64,000 bases of DNA from an endosymbiont of unidentified scaly snail isolate Monju (GCF_000801295.1 NZ_AP012978.1:806001-870000); one strand, 5' to 3'. Positions 30,444 to 41,455 are shown, counted from the stretch's first letter. Numbers and translations: made by a program. Notes: generated from the letters alone by a model not told the origin.

Positions 30444-32466
30444 CCAGGGCGTGCAGCCGCTGTGACAGCGCGGTCAGGGCGTCGCTGGCGCGGTTGATTT
30501 CCTGGCTGCCTTCGGCCACTTCGCCGCTGGTGTGGCGGATGCGTTCGACGTTCTCGGACACTGCGGCGGTACTGGCGTGTTGCTCTTCCACCGCCTCGGT
30601 GATGTTGCGGTTGAGCTGTTCGATGCGCGACACCGCTTCTGCGATGGCGCTGAAGGTCTCGCCAGTGGCGCTGCCCTGTTGCACGGTGTGTACAGCCTGT
30701 TCCCGGCTCTGCGCCATCACCTCGGCGGCGGCGCGCGCGCCGGCCTGCAGGCGTTCGATCATTTCCTGGATCTCGGCGGTGGACTGCTGGGTGCGAGCGG
30801 CCAGGGTGCGTACCTCGTCGGCCACCACGGCGAAGCCGCGGCCCTGTTCGCCGGCACGCGCGGCCTCGATGGCGGCGTTGAGGGCCAGCAGGTTGGTCTG
30901 TTCCGCGATACTGCCGATCACGTCCAGCACGCTGCCGATGGCCTCGCTGTCACTGCTCAGGCGGGCGATGGTGGACGCCGCGGTCTCGACCTGCGAGGCG
31001 AGCTGTTCGATGGCGGCGACCGTCTCCTGTACCTGCTGTTGCCCGGCATCGGCCTGCTGACTGGCGCGGCGTGCATTCTCCAGGGTGCAGGTCGTGGCCT
31101 CGCTCACGTGGTCCATGTTGTGGCTCATCTGCTCGACCGCGGTGCCGACCTGGGCGGTGTCGTCCTGCTGCGCCTGGATACGGCCGATGTTCTCGCTGCT
31201 GATCGCCTGCAGGCGTCCGGCGGCTCCGGCCAGGTGGTCCACGGCCTCGCGCACCTCGCCGATGGTCTGGCGGATCTTGCCGGTGAAGCGGTTGAAGGCA
31301 TGGCCGGTGCGGGCGATCTCGTCGTGTCCGCTGACTTCCAGCTCGGCGCTGAGGTCGCCGTCGCCATCGGCGATGTCTTCCAGGCGCTCCGCCAGGCGTG
31401 CGATGGGCCGGGCGATCAGGCGCAGGCTGAACAGGTAGGCGATGATCGCCACCAGCAGGCTGATGCCACTCATGCTGAGCGTGCTCCACTGGGCGGAACC
31501 CGTGACCTGGTCGATGTCTGCCAGTTGCTGGTCGATCAGGGCGCTGGTCTCGGTCTCGATCTCGCGGGCGAGTGCCATCAGGTGGTTGGCCGTGGCGTGG
31601 TAGTTCGCCCGTGCCGACTGCAGCTCGGTATGCCGTTCGAGGACCTGGGTGAACAGCCTGGCATTGTCCTCGAGGACACTGGCGATGGCCTCGGCGAAGG
31701 TGAGACTGGCGAAATGTCCCTTGCCGACCTTGCGGTCGTGCAGCAATTCGGCCTCTGCGACCTGCTCGAGGTAGATCTCCAGGTCGCTGTAGGCAGTGGC
31801 GGCACGCTCGCGCAGCGTGGCGTCACCGGGCTTTTCGAGCAGCTTTTCGAGCAGGAACAGCCGGCTCAGCAGGGCCAGTCGGGCGTCCGTGGTGGCCGAG
31901 ACGATGGCCCATTCGGGACGGTCACGGGCATCGGTCTCGTCCTCTTCCGAACGGTTGATGTTCCACTCGGCATTGACCAGGGCCTGGCTGGCGATCTCTT
32001 CGGCGGCGATCAGCAGATCGCTGGTGTGTTCGAAGGCGGCCTCCAGGCCCGCGTGTTCTTCGCGAAACGCCTTGTCGAGCGCCAGCAGACGTTCCCGCGC
32101 CTGTTCGAATTCCTGCATCGAGCCATGGAGTTCCTCGAGGCGTTCGGCCGGGACCAGTCCCGAGGCCGAGAGCTTGCGAAAGGCTTCGCCGGTCAGGTGA
32201 TGGCCCTCTGCGAGACCCTGTCGTGTGGCCTCGGGGCCCAGTCGCAGGGCGCGGTCGACGGCGATCATCTGTGTCTGTACGCCGCGGATGCCCTCGTTGA
32301 TGGCTTCCGTGGTCTGGGCGACGGGGCCGCGTACCAGTTCGAGTGCCGTGCTCAGTTTTTGCACGGCAAGGTAGCCGACGGCGCCGCTGGCCAGGGTGAG
32401 CAGGGTGAGGGCCAGGTAGCCGATGCCGATCTTGTGGGATACGGAAGAGTGAAGATTCATTTTCAT
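30421..32466 (-). CDS. Transmembrane methyl-accepting chemotaxis protein
   Basis: A 681-residue chemoreceptor. TM1 is at about 13-33 ([20 protein letters not shown]), followed by a large helical periplasmic ligand domain of about 290 residues, TM2 around 330-350 ([20 protein letters not shown]), a HAMP domain ([21 protein letters not shown]), a second HAMP-adjacent helical region, and the conserved tip [20 protein letters not shown] followed by [20 protein letters not shown]. No C-terminal CheR/CheB tether is obvious. The ligand is unknown. Its 3' end overlaps ribD. Confidence 0.92.
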   Translation of the reverse strand: MKMNLHSSVSHKIGIGYLALTLLTLASGAVGYLAVQKLSTALELVRGPVAQTTEAINEGIRGVQTQMIAVDRALRLGPEATRQGLAEGHHLTGEAFRKLSASGLVPAERLEELHGSMQEFEQARERLLALDKAFREEHAGLEAAFEHTSDLLIAAEEIASQALVNAEWNINRSEEDETDARDRPEWAIVSATTDARLALLSRLFLLEKLLEKPGDATLRERAATAYSDLEIYLEQVAEAELLHDRKVGKGHFASLTFAEAIASVLEDNARLFTQVLERHTELQSARANYHATANHLMALAREIETETSALIDQQLADIDQVTGSAQWSTLSMSGISLLVAIIAYLFSLRLIARPIARLAERLEDIADGDGDLSAELEVSGHDEIARTGHAFNRFTGKIRQTIGEVREAVDHLAGAAGRLQAISSENIGRIQAQQDDTAQVGTAVEQMSHNMDHVSEATTCTLENARRASQQADAGQQQVQETVAAIEQLASQVETAASTIARLSSDSEAIGSVLDVIGSIAEQTNLLALNAAIEAARAGEQGRGFAVVADEVRTLAARTQQSTAEIQEMIERLQAGARAAAEVMAQSREQAVHTVQQGSATGETFSAIAEAVSRIEQLNRNITEAVEEQHASTAAVSENVERIRHTSGEVAEGSQEINRASDALTALSQRLHALVSQFRIA

Positions 32467-32674
32467 TTGCGCAATCTGTCAAAGGGTCGCCCGGGAGGCC
32501 CGGCTGAGTCCTGTGAGCCTTGTTTCGGCGTCGGGGAGGAATCCTTTAGGGGCGCTTCGATCACGTTCCTTCCGCGCTTGCGGGGCGGGTTGGTAGGGAG
32601 ATAAAGGATTGTTTTGACTCCCCCTCCCGGCCTTCTCCGCGACGCGGGACGGGGCTACCGCTTTCGTCGCAATC

Positions 32675-32689
32675 GTTCTATATTTGTTC
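32675..32689 (+). promoter_or_regulatory. Candidate SOS box (GTTC-N7-GTTC) upstream of imuA
   Basis: The direct repeat GTTC-TATATTT-GTTC lies 29 bases before the imuA ATG. GTTC-N7-GTTC is the LexA box of alphaproteobacteria, where imuA-imuB-dnaE2 is a classic SOS operon. Gammaproteobacterial LexA normally recognises the CTGT-N8-ACAG palindrome, which I do not see here. Functional assignment is inference. Confidence 0.4.
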
Positions 32690-32717
32690 TCCATTTTCCT
32701 GGTGCGAGGTCTGGCGC

Positions 32718-33347
32718 ATGCCTGCTCCGTTGATCGACAAGCTGGTTGCCGAGGGCGTGGACCGCCGCCTGTTGTGGCGTGGGCGTGAGCTGCATTCGCC
32801 GGGAGGAGACCTGGTGCCGAGCGGTTGGCCGGTGCTCGACGACTGCCTCGGTGGTGGCTGGCCGCGTGGTGCGCTGGGCGAGTTGCTCAGCCGGCGTGGC
32901 CTGGGCCTGTCACTGGCTTTGCCCCTGCTGGCGCGGGAGAGCCGGGCAGGGCGATGGATCGGCTGGGTCGCGCCGCCGCAATCGCCCTTTGTGCCTGCCC
33001 TGATGCAGGGAGGCGTGGACCCGGCCCGCCTGCTGCTGGTAGAGGAGCGCGATGCAGCCGAGGGCCTGTGGGCGGCCGAGCAGATGTTGCGTTCGGGCGA
33101 GTGCGGCGTGGTGCTGATCTGGCCAGGGCGTCTGGCCTCGGGCCAGATCCGCCGCCTGCAACTGGCTGCCGGGGAAGGGAATGCCATCGGCCTGTTGTTC
33201 CGCTCGCTGCGCGATGCCGCCCAGCCGTCGCCGGCGGCGCTGCGCCTGCGCCTGCTGCCCGCCCCGCTGGGCGTGGAGGTCGAGGTGCTCAAGCGGCGCG
33301 GTGGCTGGGGCGGGCATCGTTGCCTGGTGCCCTTGCGGCAACGGTGA
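32718..33347 (+). CDS. imuA: Translesion synthesis-associated protein ImuA (RecA/SulA-like)
   Basis: This 209-residue protein belongs to the ImuA/SulA-like branch of the RecA fold and works with ImuB and DnaE2 in damage-induced mutagenesis. Landmarks are the N-terminal LLWRGRELHSPGGDLVPSGW and LDDCLGGGWPRGALGELLSR (a RecA-like start lacking a full Walker A GxxxxGKT), IGWVAPPQSPFVPALMQGGV and VLIWPGRLASGQIRRLQLAA. It ends six bases before imuB. A GTTC-N7-GTTC motif upstream suggests damage control. Confidence 0.85.
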   Translation: MPAPLIDKLVAEGVDRRLLWRGRELHSPGGDLVPSGWPVLDDCLGGGWPRGALGELLSRRGLGLSLALPLLARESRAGRWIGWVAPPQSPFVPALMQGGVDPARLLLVEERDAAEGLWAAEQMLRSGECGVVLIWPGRLASGQIRRLQLAAGEGNAIGLLFRSLRDAAQPSPAALRLRLLPAPLGVEVEVLKRRGGWGGHRCLVPLRQR

Positions 33348-33353
33348 AACGAC

Positions 33354-34784
33354 ATGCTCTGGCTGGGACTGTACTTTCCCGAGCTGCCGTTGGAGGTGTT
33401 CCTGCACGGCACCACGGACCGGTCGCCGGCAGCGGTGCATGCCGTGCGCGAAGGACGCGAGACGGTGTTGCGTTGCAATGCCACCGCGCGGGCCGGGGGA
33501 GTGCATCCGGGCCTGCCGGTGCCGGCGGCACTGGCCCTGTTGCCACGGCTGCGCCTGTGGCCGCGCGATGCCGGGCGCGAACGTCGGGCGATGGAGACGC
33601 TGGCGCTGTGGGCCTGGCAGTTCAGCTCGCGCCTGTACCGGGAGCCGGCGCTGCTGTTGTTCGAGATCGGCGCCAGCCTGCGCCTGTTCGGTGGCATTGA
33701 GGCGCTGCTCGGGCGCATCGAGGCAGAACTGCCCGCACTCGGGCACGAGGTGCGCCGGGCCGTGGCGCATACCGCCACCGCGGCGGCCCTGCTGGCGCGT
33801 GAACGACCGGGGGCGCGGGTCGCCTCGCGCGAGGCCCTGCTGCCCTGGCTGGAAGACATTCCCATGGCGCGGCTGAGTGCCGACCCGCGGGTGCGTCAAT
33901 TGGTCCGCGACATTGGCCTGCACAGCATCGGCGACGTGCTGCGCCTGCCGCGTCCCGAGCTGGCGCGGCGCGTTGGCCCCGGCTTGCCGGCCCTGCTTGA
34001 CCGCCTGCTGGGCGATGCCCCGGACCCGCGTCCGGCGTGGCGGCCGCCGCCGCACTTCCTGGAATGGCTCGAACTGCCGGCCGAGCTGGACGACCGTGAG
34101 GCCCTGCGTTTCCCGGCTCGCCGCCTGCTGCTGACCCTGTGCGGCTGGTTGCGCGGGCAGGGGGCGGCTACCCAGCACCTGCGCTGGCGCCTGCGGCATC
34201 CCGACGACCTGCCCGAGACGGCCTTCGCGCAGACCCTGTTGCGGCCCGAGCGCGACGCCGAATACCTGTTGGCCCGTTTCGGCGAGCGCCTGCAGCGTCT
34301 GGAACTGCCGGCGCCGGTGCGTGCCCTGGGGCTCGAGGTGCGCGACTGCCTGCCATTTTCAGAGCGCACCGCCGCATTGCTGGATGCCCCTGCTGGAGGG
34401 GATGCCGCGGGTGAGTGGCTGGAGCGCCTGCACAGCCGTTTGGGACCGCGTCTGACGGGGCTCTGCCCGGTCGCCGATCACCGTCCCGAGCGCGCGCAGC
34501 GCTGCTGTGTGCCGGGCGAGACGGGGGCGCGGCCGTCCTGGCGCGGCGAACTGCCCCTGTGGCTGTTGCCGCAACCACGGCCGTTGAGGGTACGCGCAGG
34601 CCGTCCCTGGCATCGCGGCGCGCTCGAACTGCTCGGGCCGCCACGGCGTATCGAGACCGGGTGGTGGGACGGCGACGATGTGGCGCGTGACTACTACCTG
34701 GCCCGCAATCCCGCCAACGAGCGCTTCTGGATCTACCGCGACCGGCGGGGCGGGGGCTGGTTTCTGCAGGGGTTGTTCGACTAG
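33354..34784 (+). CDS. imuB: Y-family-polymerase-like protein ImuB
   Basis: ImuB is an inactive Y-family polymerase relative that links the beta clamp, ImuA and DnaE2. The 476-residue protein starts MLWLGLYFPELPLEVF, where the metal-binding Asp of active Y polymerases is missing, and continues with RAGGVHPGLPVPAALALLPRL (palm/fingers) and EIGASLRLFGGIEALLGRIE; the helix-hairpin-helix region is around DIGLHSIGDVLRLPRPELARR. The C-terminal VARDYYLARNPANERFWIYRD is a family signature. dnaE2, which usually follows, is absent; a REP cluster comes next. Confidence 0.9.
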   Translation: MLWLGLYFPELPLEVFLHGTTDRSPAAVHAVREGRETVLRCNATARAGGVHPGLPVPAALALLPRLRLWPRDAGRERRAMETLALWAWQFSSRLYREPALLLFEIGASLRLFGGIEALLGRIEAELPALGHEVRRAVAHTATAAALLARERPGARVASREALLPWLEDIPMARLSADPRVRQLVRDIGLHSIGDVLRLPRPELARRVGPGLPALLDRLLGDAPDPRPAWRPPPHFLEWLELPAELDDREALRFPARRLLLTLCGWLRGQGAATQHLRWRLRHPDDLPETAFAQTLLRPERDAEYLLARFGERLQRLELPAPVRALGLEVRDCLPFSERTAALLDAPAGGDAAGEWLERLHSRLGPRLTGLCPVADHRPERAQRCCVPGETGARPSWRGELPLWLLPQPRPLRVRAGRPWHRGALELLGPPRRIETGWWDGDDVARDYYLARNPANERFWIYRDRRGGGWFLQGLFD

Positions 34785-34840
34785 TTCTCTTGCTTGCGTC
34801 GGTGACCCTGTCAGGGGGGGCTTGGGATGCCGCTTCTGCC

Positions 34841-35075
34841 GTAGGAGGCCCGTCCCCGGGCCGAACATTCGCGGCGAGGACGCCGCTCCTGCCATCCTCG
34901 GGTTGAAGGGGGGTGTAGGAGGCCCGTCCCCGGGCCGAACATTCGCGGCAGGGACGCCACTCCTGCCATCCTCGGGTTGAAGGGGTCGTGTAGGAGGCCC
35001 GTCCCCGGGCCGAACCATTTGCAGCGGGGACGCAGCTCCTGTCTGTAGGAGGCTCACCCCCGGGCCGCGGTCGGG
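34841..35075. repeat. REP-like hairpin cluster 4
   Basis: Three near-identical blocks of about 70 bases, each a GTAGGAGGCCCGTCCCCGGG hairpin followed by a GCGGCGAGGACGCCGCTCC-type hairpin, are separated by CATCCTCGGGTTGAAGGGG. The arms of the third block carry compensating changes (GCAGCGGGGACGCAGCTCC). The cluster fills the gap between imuB and the TetR-family gene. Confidence 0.85.
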
Positions 35076-35103
35076 CGTGGTCGCACCAAATGGCGGGCAG
35101 GGC

Positions 35104-35132
35104 TTGCTCCTCTGTCCAGGGAGGAGTAGGCT
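35104..35132 (+). promoter_or_regulatory. Candidate sigma-70 promoter of the TetR-exporter operon
   Basis: TTGCTC (35104-35109) and TAGGCT (35127-35132) are 17 bases apart. The TetR operator begins two bases downstream, where the start site would lie. Confidence 0.5.
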
Positions 35133-35133
35133 A

Positions 35134-35159
35134 AAAGATAGTAACTGATTACTATCTTT
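35134..35159 (+). promoter_or_regulatory. Palindromic operator before the TetR-family gene
   Basis: AAAGATAGTAA and TTACTATCTTT are perfect 11-base inverted arms around CTGA, ending 11 bases before the regulator's ATG. It is AT-rich in a GC-rich neighbourhood. Size and position fit a TetR dimer operator for autoregulation and control of the co-directional exporter genes. Confidence 0.8.
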
Positions 35160-35170
35160 GAAGTGACGGA

Positions 35171-35779
35171 ATGAGTCCAGGACGCAAGCACCTGCCCGCC
35201 GAGGAACGCCGCGCGGTGATCGTGCGCACCGTGCTCGACCTGGCCGGCGAGCGAAATCCGAGCAAGATCACCACCGCGGCCATCGCCGAGCGCATGGGCC
35301 TGACCCAGGGCGCGCTGTTCCGCCACTTTCCCAACAAGGACGCGGTGTGGCAGGCGGTGATGGACTGGGTGACCGACCGGCTGCTGGCGCGCATCGAGCG
35401 GGCAGCCGAGGGCGTGGATTCGCCGTTGGCGCAGCTCGAGGCGATCTTCCTCGCTCATGTCGCGTTCGTCATCGAGCATCCGGGGGTGCCGCGCATCCTG
35501 TTCGCCGAGTTGCAGCGGCCCGAGGATTCGCCTGTGCGCAATGCGGTGCAACGCCTGATGCAGCGTTATGCCGGGCGCCTGGTGATGCATATCGAGCAGG
35601 GGCAGGCCGTCGGCGAGATCGATCCGGCGGTTGAGCCTGGCACGGCAGCCATGGCGCTGATCGGCATGGTGCAAGGCCTGGTCATGCAATCGCTGCTGGC
35701 CGGTGACGTGACCCGCATGCGCGCGGCCGCGCCGCCCCTGTTTGCCCTGTATCGCCGTGGCCTGGAGGTGCACTCATGA
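35171..35779 (+). CDS. TetR/AcrR family transcriptional regulator
   Basis: A 202-residue repressor. The N-terminal helix-turn-helix is typical: RRAVIVRTVLDLAGERNPSKITTAAIAERMGLTQGALFRHFPNKDAVW at about 14-61. The C-terminal ligand domain (residues about 75-190) is hydrophobic and includes FLAHVAFVIEHPGVPRILFAEL. It overlaps the HlyD-like gene (ATGA), so the repressor and exporter form one operon, preceded by a perfect inverted-repeat operator. The inducer is unknown, possibly the exported compound. Confidence 0.9.
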   Translation: MSPGRKHLPAEERRAVIVRTVLDLAGERNPSKITTAAIAERMGLTQGALFRHFPNKDAVWQAVMDWVTDRLLARIERAAEGVDSPLAQLEAIFLAHVAFVIEHPGVPRILFAELQRPEDSPVRNAVQRLMQRYAGRLVMHIEQGQAVGEIDPAVEPGTAAMALIGMVQGLVMQSLLAGDVTRMRAAAPPLFALYRRGLEVHS

Positions 35780-36912
35780 ACCTGCCGCGAGGTCGTATGC
35801 TGACGGTGGGGGCGGTACTGCTGCCCCTGCTGGTGCTGTTCGCCTGGACCGCGCTGCGCGCTGGTCCCCTGGCGCCGATCGCGGTGCGCGTGACCCCGGT
35901 GGTCGAGGCCGCGGTGCGCCCGGGCCTGTTCGGCATTGGCACGGTGGAGGCGCGCGACCGTTACCACATCGGTCCCACTCAGCCGGGCCGGCTGGCCAAG
36001 CTGGGGGTGGACGTGGGCGACCGCGTGCGCCGGAGGCAGGTGCTGGCGGTGATGGACGACGTGGACCTGGGGGCGCGTATCCAGGCTCAGCAGGCCGCCA
36101 TCCAGCGCGCCCGCTCGGCCGTGCGCGAGGCCCAGGCGCGGCTCGAGTATGCCGAGCGTCAGCTGAAGCGCTATGAACGGCTGCGCAAGGTGGGTTCCAC
36201 CAGCGAGGAACTGGTGGCCACCAAGCGCCTGGAGCGCCGCATCGCCGATGCCGCCCTGCAATCGACGCGCGATGAACTGAACCGCCTGCGCCACGAACTG
36301 GAGGCGCAGCGCCGCAACCTGACGCTGATCAGCCCGGTGGATGGCGTGGTGGTGGCGCGCAACGCCATCCCCGGCGACACCCTGGTGGCCGGGCAGGCGG
36401 TGGTCGAGCTGATCGATCCGCAACGTCTGTGGGTGAACGCCCGTTTCGATCAGGTCAGTGCCGAGGGGCTGGTCGCGGGACTCCAGGCTTCCATCGTGCT
36501 GCGCTCGCGGGCGAGTGTGCCGCTGACGGGGCAGGTGCTGCGGCTCGAGCCGCTGGCCGACGCGGTCACCGAGGAGATGCTGGCGAAGATCGGCTTCGAC
36601 CGCGTTCCCGATCCGCTGCCGCCGCTGGGCGAGCTGGCCGAGGTCACGGTGCGTCTGGCGCCCTTGCCCGCGCGTCCGGTGGTGCCCAACGCGGCGCTGC
36701 GCCGGGTCGATGGCGAACTGGGCGTGTGGGTGGTCGACGGCGAGTCGCTGCGCTTCGCACCGGTGCGCATCGGCGCGCGCGATCTCGACGGTCGGGTGCA
36801 GGTGCTCGAAGGGTTGTCGCCGGGCGAGCAGGTGGTGATCCACAACGAGAAGCCGCTGCGCATGGGGGCGACGATCCGTCAGGTCGAACGCCTGCCGGGG
36901 GTGAAGTCGTGA
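35776..36912 (+). CDS. HlyD/RND-type membrane fusion protein of an ABC exporter
   Basis: A 378-residue periplasmic adaptor. One N-terminal membrane anchor (LTVGAVLLPLLVLFAWTALRAG) is followed by the lipoyl half GIGTVEARDRYHIGPTQPGRLAKLGVDVGDRVRRRQVL, a coiled-coil hairpin (about 95-175), the second lipoyl half LISPVDGVVVARNAIPGDTLVAGQ, a beta-barrel and a membrane-proximal domain ending LSPGEQVVIHNEKPL. It is coupled to the permease gene (TGA within GTGATC). With the permease and ATPase it forms a MacAB/DevBCA-like set that would work with a TolC. Confidence 0.88.
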   Translation: MNLPRGRMLTVGAVLLPLLVLFAWTALRAGPLAPIAVRVTPVVEAAVRPGLFGIGTVEARDRYHIGPTQPGRLAKLGVDVGDRVRRRQVLAVMDDVDLGARIQAQQAAIQRARSAVREAQARLEYAERQLKRYERLRKVGSTSEELVATKRLERRIADAALQSTRDELNRLRHELEAQRRNLTLISPVDGVVVARNAIPGDTLVAGQAVVELIDPQRLWVNARFDQVSAEGLVAGLQASIVLRSRASVPLTGQVLRLEPLADAVTEEMLAKIGFDRVPDPLPPLGELAEVTVRLAPLPARPVVPNAALRRVDGELGVWVVDGESLRFAPVRIGARDLDGRVQVLEGLSPGEQVVIHNEKPLRMGATIRQVERLPGVKS

Positions 36913-38110
36913 TCAGCCTGGCCGGACGCGACATCCTGCACGCCTGGGGCAAGTTCGTGTTCACCGGCTTTGGCCTGGGGTTGCTGATCGGCGTCACCCT
37001 GACCATGGCCGGGGTGTACCGTGGGATGGTGGCCGACGGCCGGGCGCTGATCGACAACAGCGGCGCCGACCTGTGGGTGGTGCAGCAAGGCACCCTCGGG
37101 CCCTATGCCGAGCCGTCCAGCCTGTACGATGATCTGTGGCGTGACATCGCCGGCATCGCGGGCGTGGCCGCGGCGGCCAATGTCACCTATCTGACCATGC
37201 AGGTGGTGCGCCCCGACAGCGATGTGCGGGTGATGGTGGTGGGTATCGCGCCGGGCATGCCGGCCGGCCCGGGTTGGCCGCGTTACCTGGTGGCTGGCCG
37301 CCAGATCACGCGCGGACACTACGAGGCGGTGGCCGACGTGAAGGCCGGGCTGCGCCTCGGTGAACGCATCCGCATCCGTCGCAAGCACTCACCGTCGTGG
37401 GCCTGACCCGGCGTATGGTGTCCTCCAGCGGCGATCCCATGGTCTTCATCCCGCTCAAGGATGCGCAGGAGGCGCAGTTCCTCAAGGACAACGACAGCAT
37501 CCACAGTCAGCGCCGCCGCACCCTGGAGAACCCGGCCTTCAACCGCCCGGGTGTGCCGGGGGTGGCCGAGGCGGTGATCGCCTCGCAGACAACGAGCAAC
37601 TTCGTCAATGCCGTGCTGGTGCGGGTGAAGCCGGGCTACGATGCGCGCGAGGTGGCCGAGTCGATCCGCCGCTGGCAGCGCCTGCAGGTCTACGATCGTG
37701 CGCAGATGGAGGGAATCCTGGTCGGCAAGCTGATCGCCACCTCGTCGAAGCAGATCGGCATGTTCCTGGTGATCCTGGCAGTGGTCAGCGCGGCCATCGT
37801 GGCCTTCATCATCTATACCCTGACCATGGACAAGATCCGCGAGATTGCGGTGCTCAAGCTGATCGGCACGCGCAACCGCACCATCGCCGGCATGATCCTG
37901 CAGCAGGCGCTGGCGCTGGGTGCCATCGGCTTCATGGTCGGGCGCATCAGTGCCACCTTTGCCGCACCGTATTTTCCCAAGTATGTGCTGCTGATCCCGC
38001 AGGACGCGGTGGCCGGGTTCTTCATCGTGATGGCGATCTGCACCCTGGCCAGCCTGGTGGCCATCCGCATGGCGATCAAGGTCGATCCGGCCGAGGCGAT
38101 CGGAGGCTGA
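36909..38110 (+). pseudogene. FtsX/DevC-like ABC exporter permease, frameshifted
   Basis: The permease starts at GTG 36909 (MISLAGRDILHAWGKFVFTG, TM1 GLGLLIGVTLTMAGVYRGMV) and runs through the periplasmic domain (LWVVQQGTLGPYAEPSSLYDD) to GLRLGERIRIRR at about 37382, where that frame soon stops. The next frame supplies QALTVVGLTRRMVSSSGDPMVFIPLKDA and the three C-terminal membrane segments (MFLVILAVVSAAIVAFIIY, ALALGAIGFMVGRIS, AGFFIVMAICTLASLVAIRMAI). One base added near 37380-37383 restores a 400-residue protein. Either the exporter is inactive or this is a sequence error; the second part could start at GTG 37397 but would lack TM1. Confidence 0.82.
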
Positions 38111-38111
38111 G

Positions 38112-38822
38112 ATGAAAGAAGGTGGCATTCTCATCGAGGGCCTGCGCAAGCGCTACGGCCAGGGCGACACCGCGGTGGATGCGCTCAAGGAAGTGAACAT
38201 GCGTGTCGAACCCGGCGAGGTGGTGGGCCTGATTGGACCTTCCGGCTCGGGCAAGAGCACCCTGCTCAAGTGCCTGGGCGCGGTCATCGACCCCACCGCC
38301 GGGCGCATGACCCTGGGCGACGAGGTGATCTACGACGACGGCTGGACGGTACGCGACCTGCGCGCCCTGCGCCGTGACAAGATCGGGTTCGTGTTCCAGG
38401 CCCCCTACCTGATTCCCTTTCTCGACGTCACCGACAACGTCGCGCTGCTGCCCATGCTCGCTGGCGTGCGGAACGCGCAGGCACGGGATCGGGCGCTGCA
38501 GTTGCTCGAGGCCCTCGATGTGCAGCACCGGGCGCGCGCCATGCCTGCCCAGCTCTCCGGCGGCGAACAACAGCGCGTGGCCATTGCCCGTGGTCTGGTC
38601 AACCGGCCCCCGGTGATCCTCGCCGACGAGCCCACCGCGCCGCTGGACTCGGTGCGCGCGCTGGCGGTGATCCGCATCCTCGACGACATGGCGCGTCAGT
38701 ACCGCACCGCGGTGATCGTGGTCACCCATGACGAGAAGATCATCCCCACCTTCCGGCGCATCTACCATATCCGTGACGGGGTCACCCACGAGGAACAGGG
38801 TGAGGGGCGATTGCCGGAGTAG
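38112..38822 (+). CDS. ABC exporter ATPase (MacB/LolD/DevA-like)
   Basis: A 236-residue ATP-binding subunit. Walker [13 protein letters not shown] at about 42-53, Q-loop [14 protein letters not shown], signature [15 protein letters not shown], Walker [14 protein letters not shown] and the H-loop VVTHDEKI are intact. The D-loop reads APLD where LolD/MacB proteins usually have GNLD. The two-base gap after the permease shows they belong to one operon. It would drive export by the HlyD/permease pair upstream. Confidence 0.9.
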   Translation: MKEGGILIEGLRKRYGQGDTAVDALKEVNMRVEPGEVVGLIGPSGSGKSTLLKCLGAVIDPTAGRMTLGDEVIYDDGWTVRDLRALRRDKIGFVFQAPYLIPFLDVTDNVALLPMLAGVRNAQARDRALQLLEALDVQHRARAMPAQLSGGEQQRVAIARGLVNRPPVILADEPTAPLDSVRALAVIRILDDMARQYRTAVIVVTHDEKIIPTFRRIYHIRDGVTHEEQGEGRLPE

Positions 38823-38915
38823 GGCGCGGAAGGGGCGCTCGCCGATGGCAGATCCGGTCTGGTCGAGAGATTGTCTGAAATTGCCGGCTGACGGCGGTTC
38901 ATGACGAATTCGAAG

Positions 38916-38992
38916 GCTCGCGGCGAGGACGCCGCTCCTCCATGCAGGAGGCCCGTTCCCGGGCCGAATTTTCGCGGCGGGGACGCCGCTTG
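38916..38992. repeat. REP-like hairpin cluster 5
   Basis: One hairpin triplet (GCGGCGAGGACGCCGCTCC, GGAGGCCCGTTCCCGGGCC, GCGGCGGGGACGCCGC) follows the ABC ATPase gene and precedes the IS110-type element. Confidence 0.8.
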
Positions 38993-39215
38993 TATGTTTC
39001 CTCTCGATGGGTCAGAAAGGACCTGTCGGGGCGGAGGGACGAACGCCGCATCTGACCTTTGACCTTGAGTACAGACAGTAGGAGAAATCGTCCCGCCCTC
39101 ACCCCAGCGCCAATAAGGGATCTATCGGCCAATACGGACCGACAATTTTCGCAAGCCAGCGCCTTGGGTGAACCCCGACAAATCCTGCTCTCTACACTAG
39201 TCGGGAGGAAACATC
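38993..39215. other. Non-coding stretch ahead of the IS110-type transposase
   Basis: No gene is visible. The part nearest the transposase should include the element's left end, whose boundary I cannot set because IS110 elements lack clear inverted repeats. In IS110-group elements this segment can encode the structured bridge RNA; that is family knowledge and not demonstrated here. The GGGAGGAAAC just before ATG 39216 is the transposase ribosome site. Confidence 0.4.
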
Positions 39216-39493
39216 ATGGCAATGCCTGTGCAACCCCTGCTGATCGGTATCGATGTCAGCAAACAGGGCCTGGATATCTGTGATGACAGCAACGGCCCCG
39301 TCCAGTCGATTTCCAATGACCGTCAGTCCATTGCCGCCTGGCTCGATTCGCTGCCACCGGGTCCGGTCGAAATCGCCCTCGAGGCCACCAGCACCTTTCA
39401 CCTCCTGGTGTGCGAACTCGCCTTCAAGGCCCGCCATACGATTGAACCGCCCCGGGTTTCCCGGAGACTCCATTTCTTGAGAGGATAGAGTCT

Positions 39494-40702
<1,209 letters not shown>

Positions 40703-41392
40703 CTCAAACAAAACAGTCTCCGGAATATCCGGGGCGGTTCACGCCTGCTGCGCCGTTACCTGGTCAATGAGCACGACAGCCTGCGCCCTTGGAGCCCGCC
40801 TCCCAAGGCCTATACCACCTTGCTGGGATTGCTCAACCGGCGTGCCGTCATCGTCCAGGCCAAGACCAAACTGCGACAAAGCCTGGCTGATCTGCCAGGC
40901 CTCAAGCCACAGATTCAGGCGCTCTTTGGTCACTTCAAGACACTTGAAAGAAAGATCGATCAGCAGATCCAGAAATGGCTCGAGAAAGCTGCCTGGAAAG
41001 ACGGTGCCTTGCGTGTGCAGGCCATCGAGGGCATTGGCCCCCTCACCGCCGCCGCCCTGGTCACCGCCTTTCAGCGCGGCTCATTCCGCTCCTCCGACGC
41101 CTTTATCATGGATGTGCGCGTGCATGATTCCGGTCAGATGCGTGGGCGACGAAAGCTCACCAAGAAAGGCAACGCCGAGTTGCGACGCCTGCTCTACCTC
41201 GCTGCCATGCGCGCGTGTCGAACGCCAGCCTGGCGAGATTTCTACCAGCGGTATCTCGACCGCGGCCTGGCGCCGGTCCAGGCCCTGGTCCAGGCCCTGG
41301 TCATCCTCGGCAGAAAGCTCGCCAGGGTCGCTTTTGCCATCTTGCGAAATGAAACCGAATATCGGCCAAGAAATCGTTGCATGCAGACATAG

Positions 41393-41455
41393 GATCTCCT
41401 ACCCGTGGGAGGCCCGTCCCCGGGCCGAATGTTCGCGGCGCGGATGCCGCTCCAA
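41393..41455. repeat. REP-like hairpin cluster 6
   Basis: One pair of hairpins (GGAGGCCCGTCCCCGGGCC, then GCGGCGCGGATGCCGCTCC) lies between the IS110 remnant and the 3' end of ispA. The second hairpin has mismatches. Confidence 0.75.

Noticed and set aside
36429-37406. A 325-codon frame starting inside the HlyD gene
   Set aside because: Only its part after 36909 is real permease sequence; the upstream portion is a shadow of the HlyD gene. I used the GTG at 36909.
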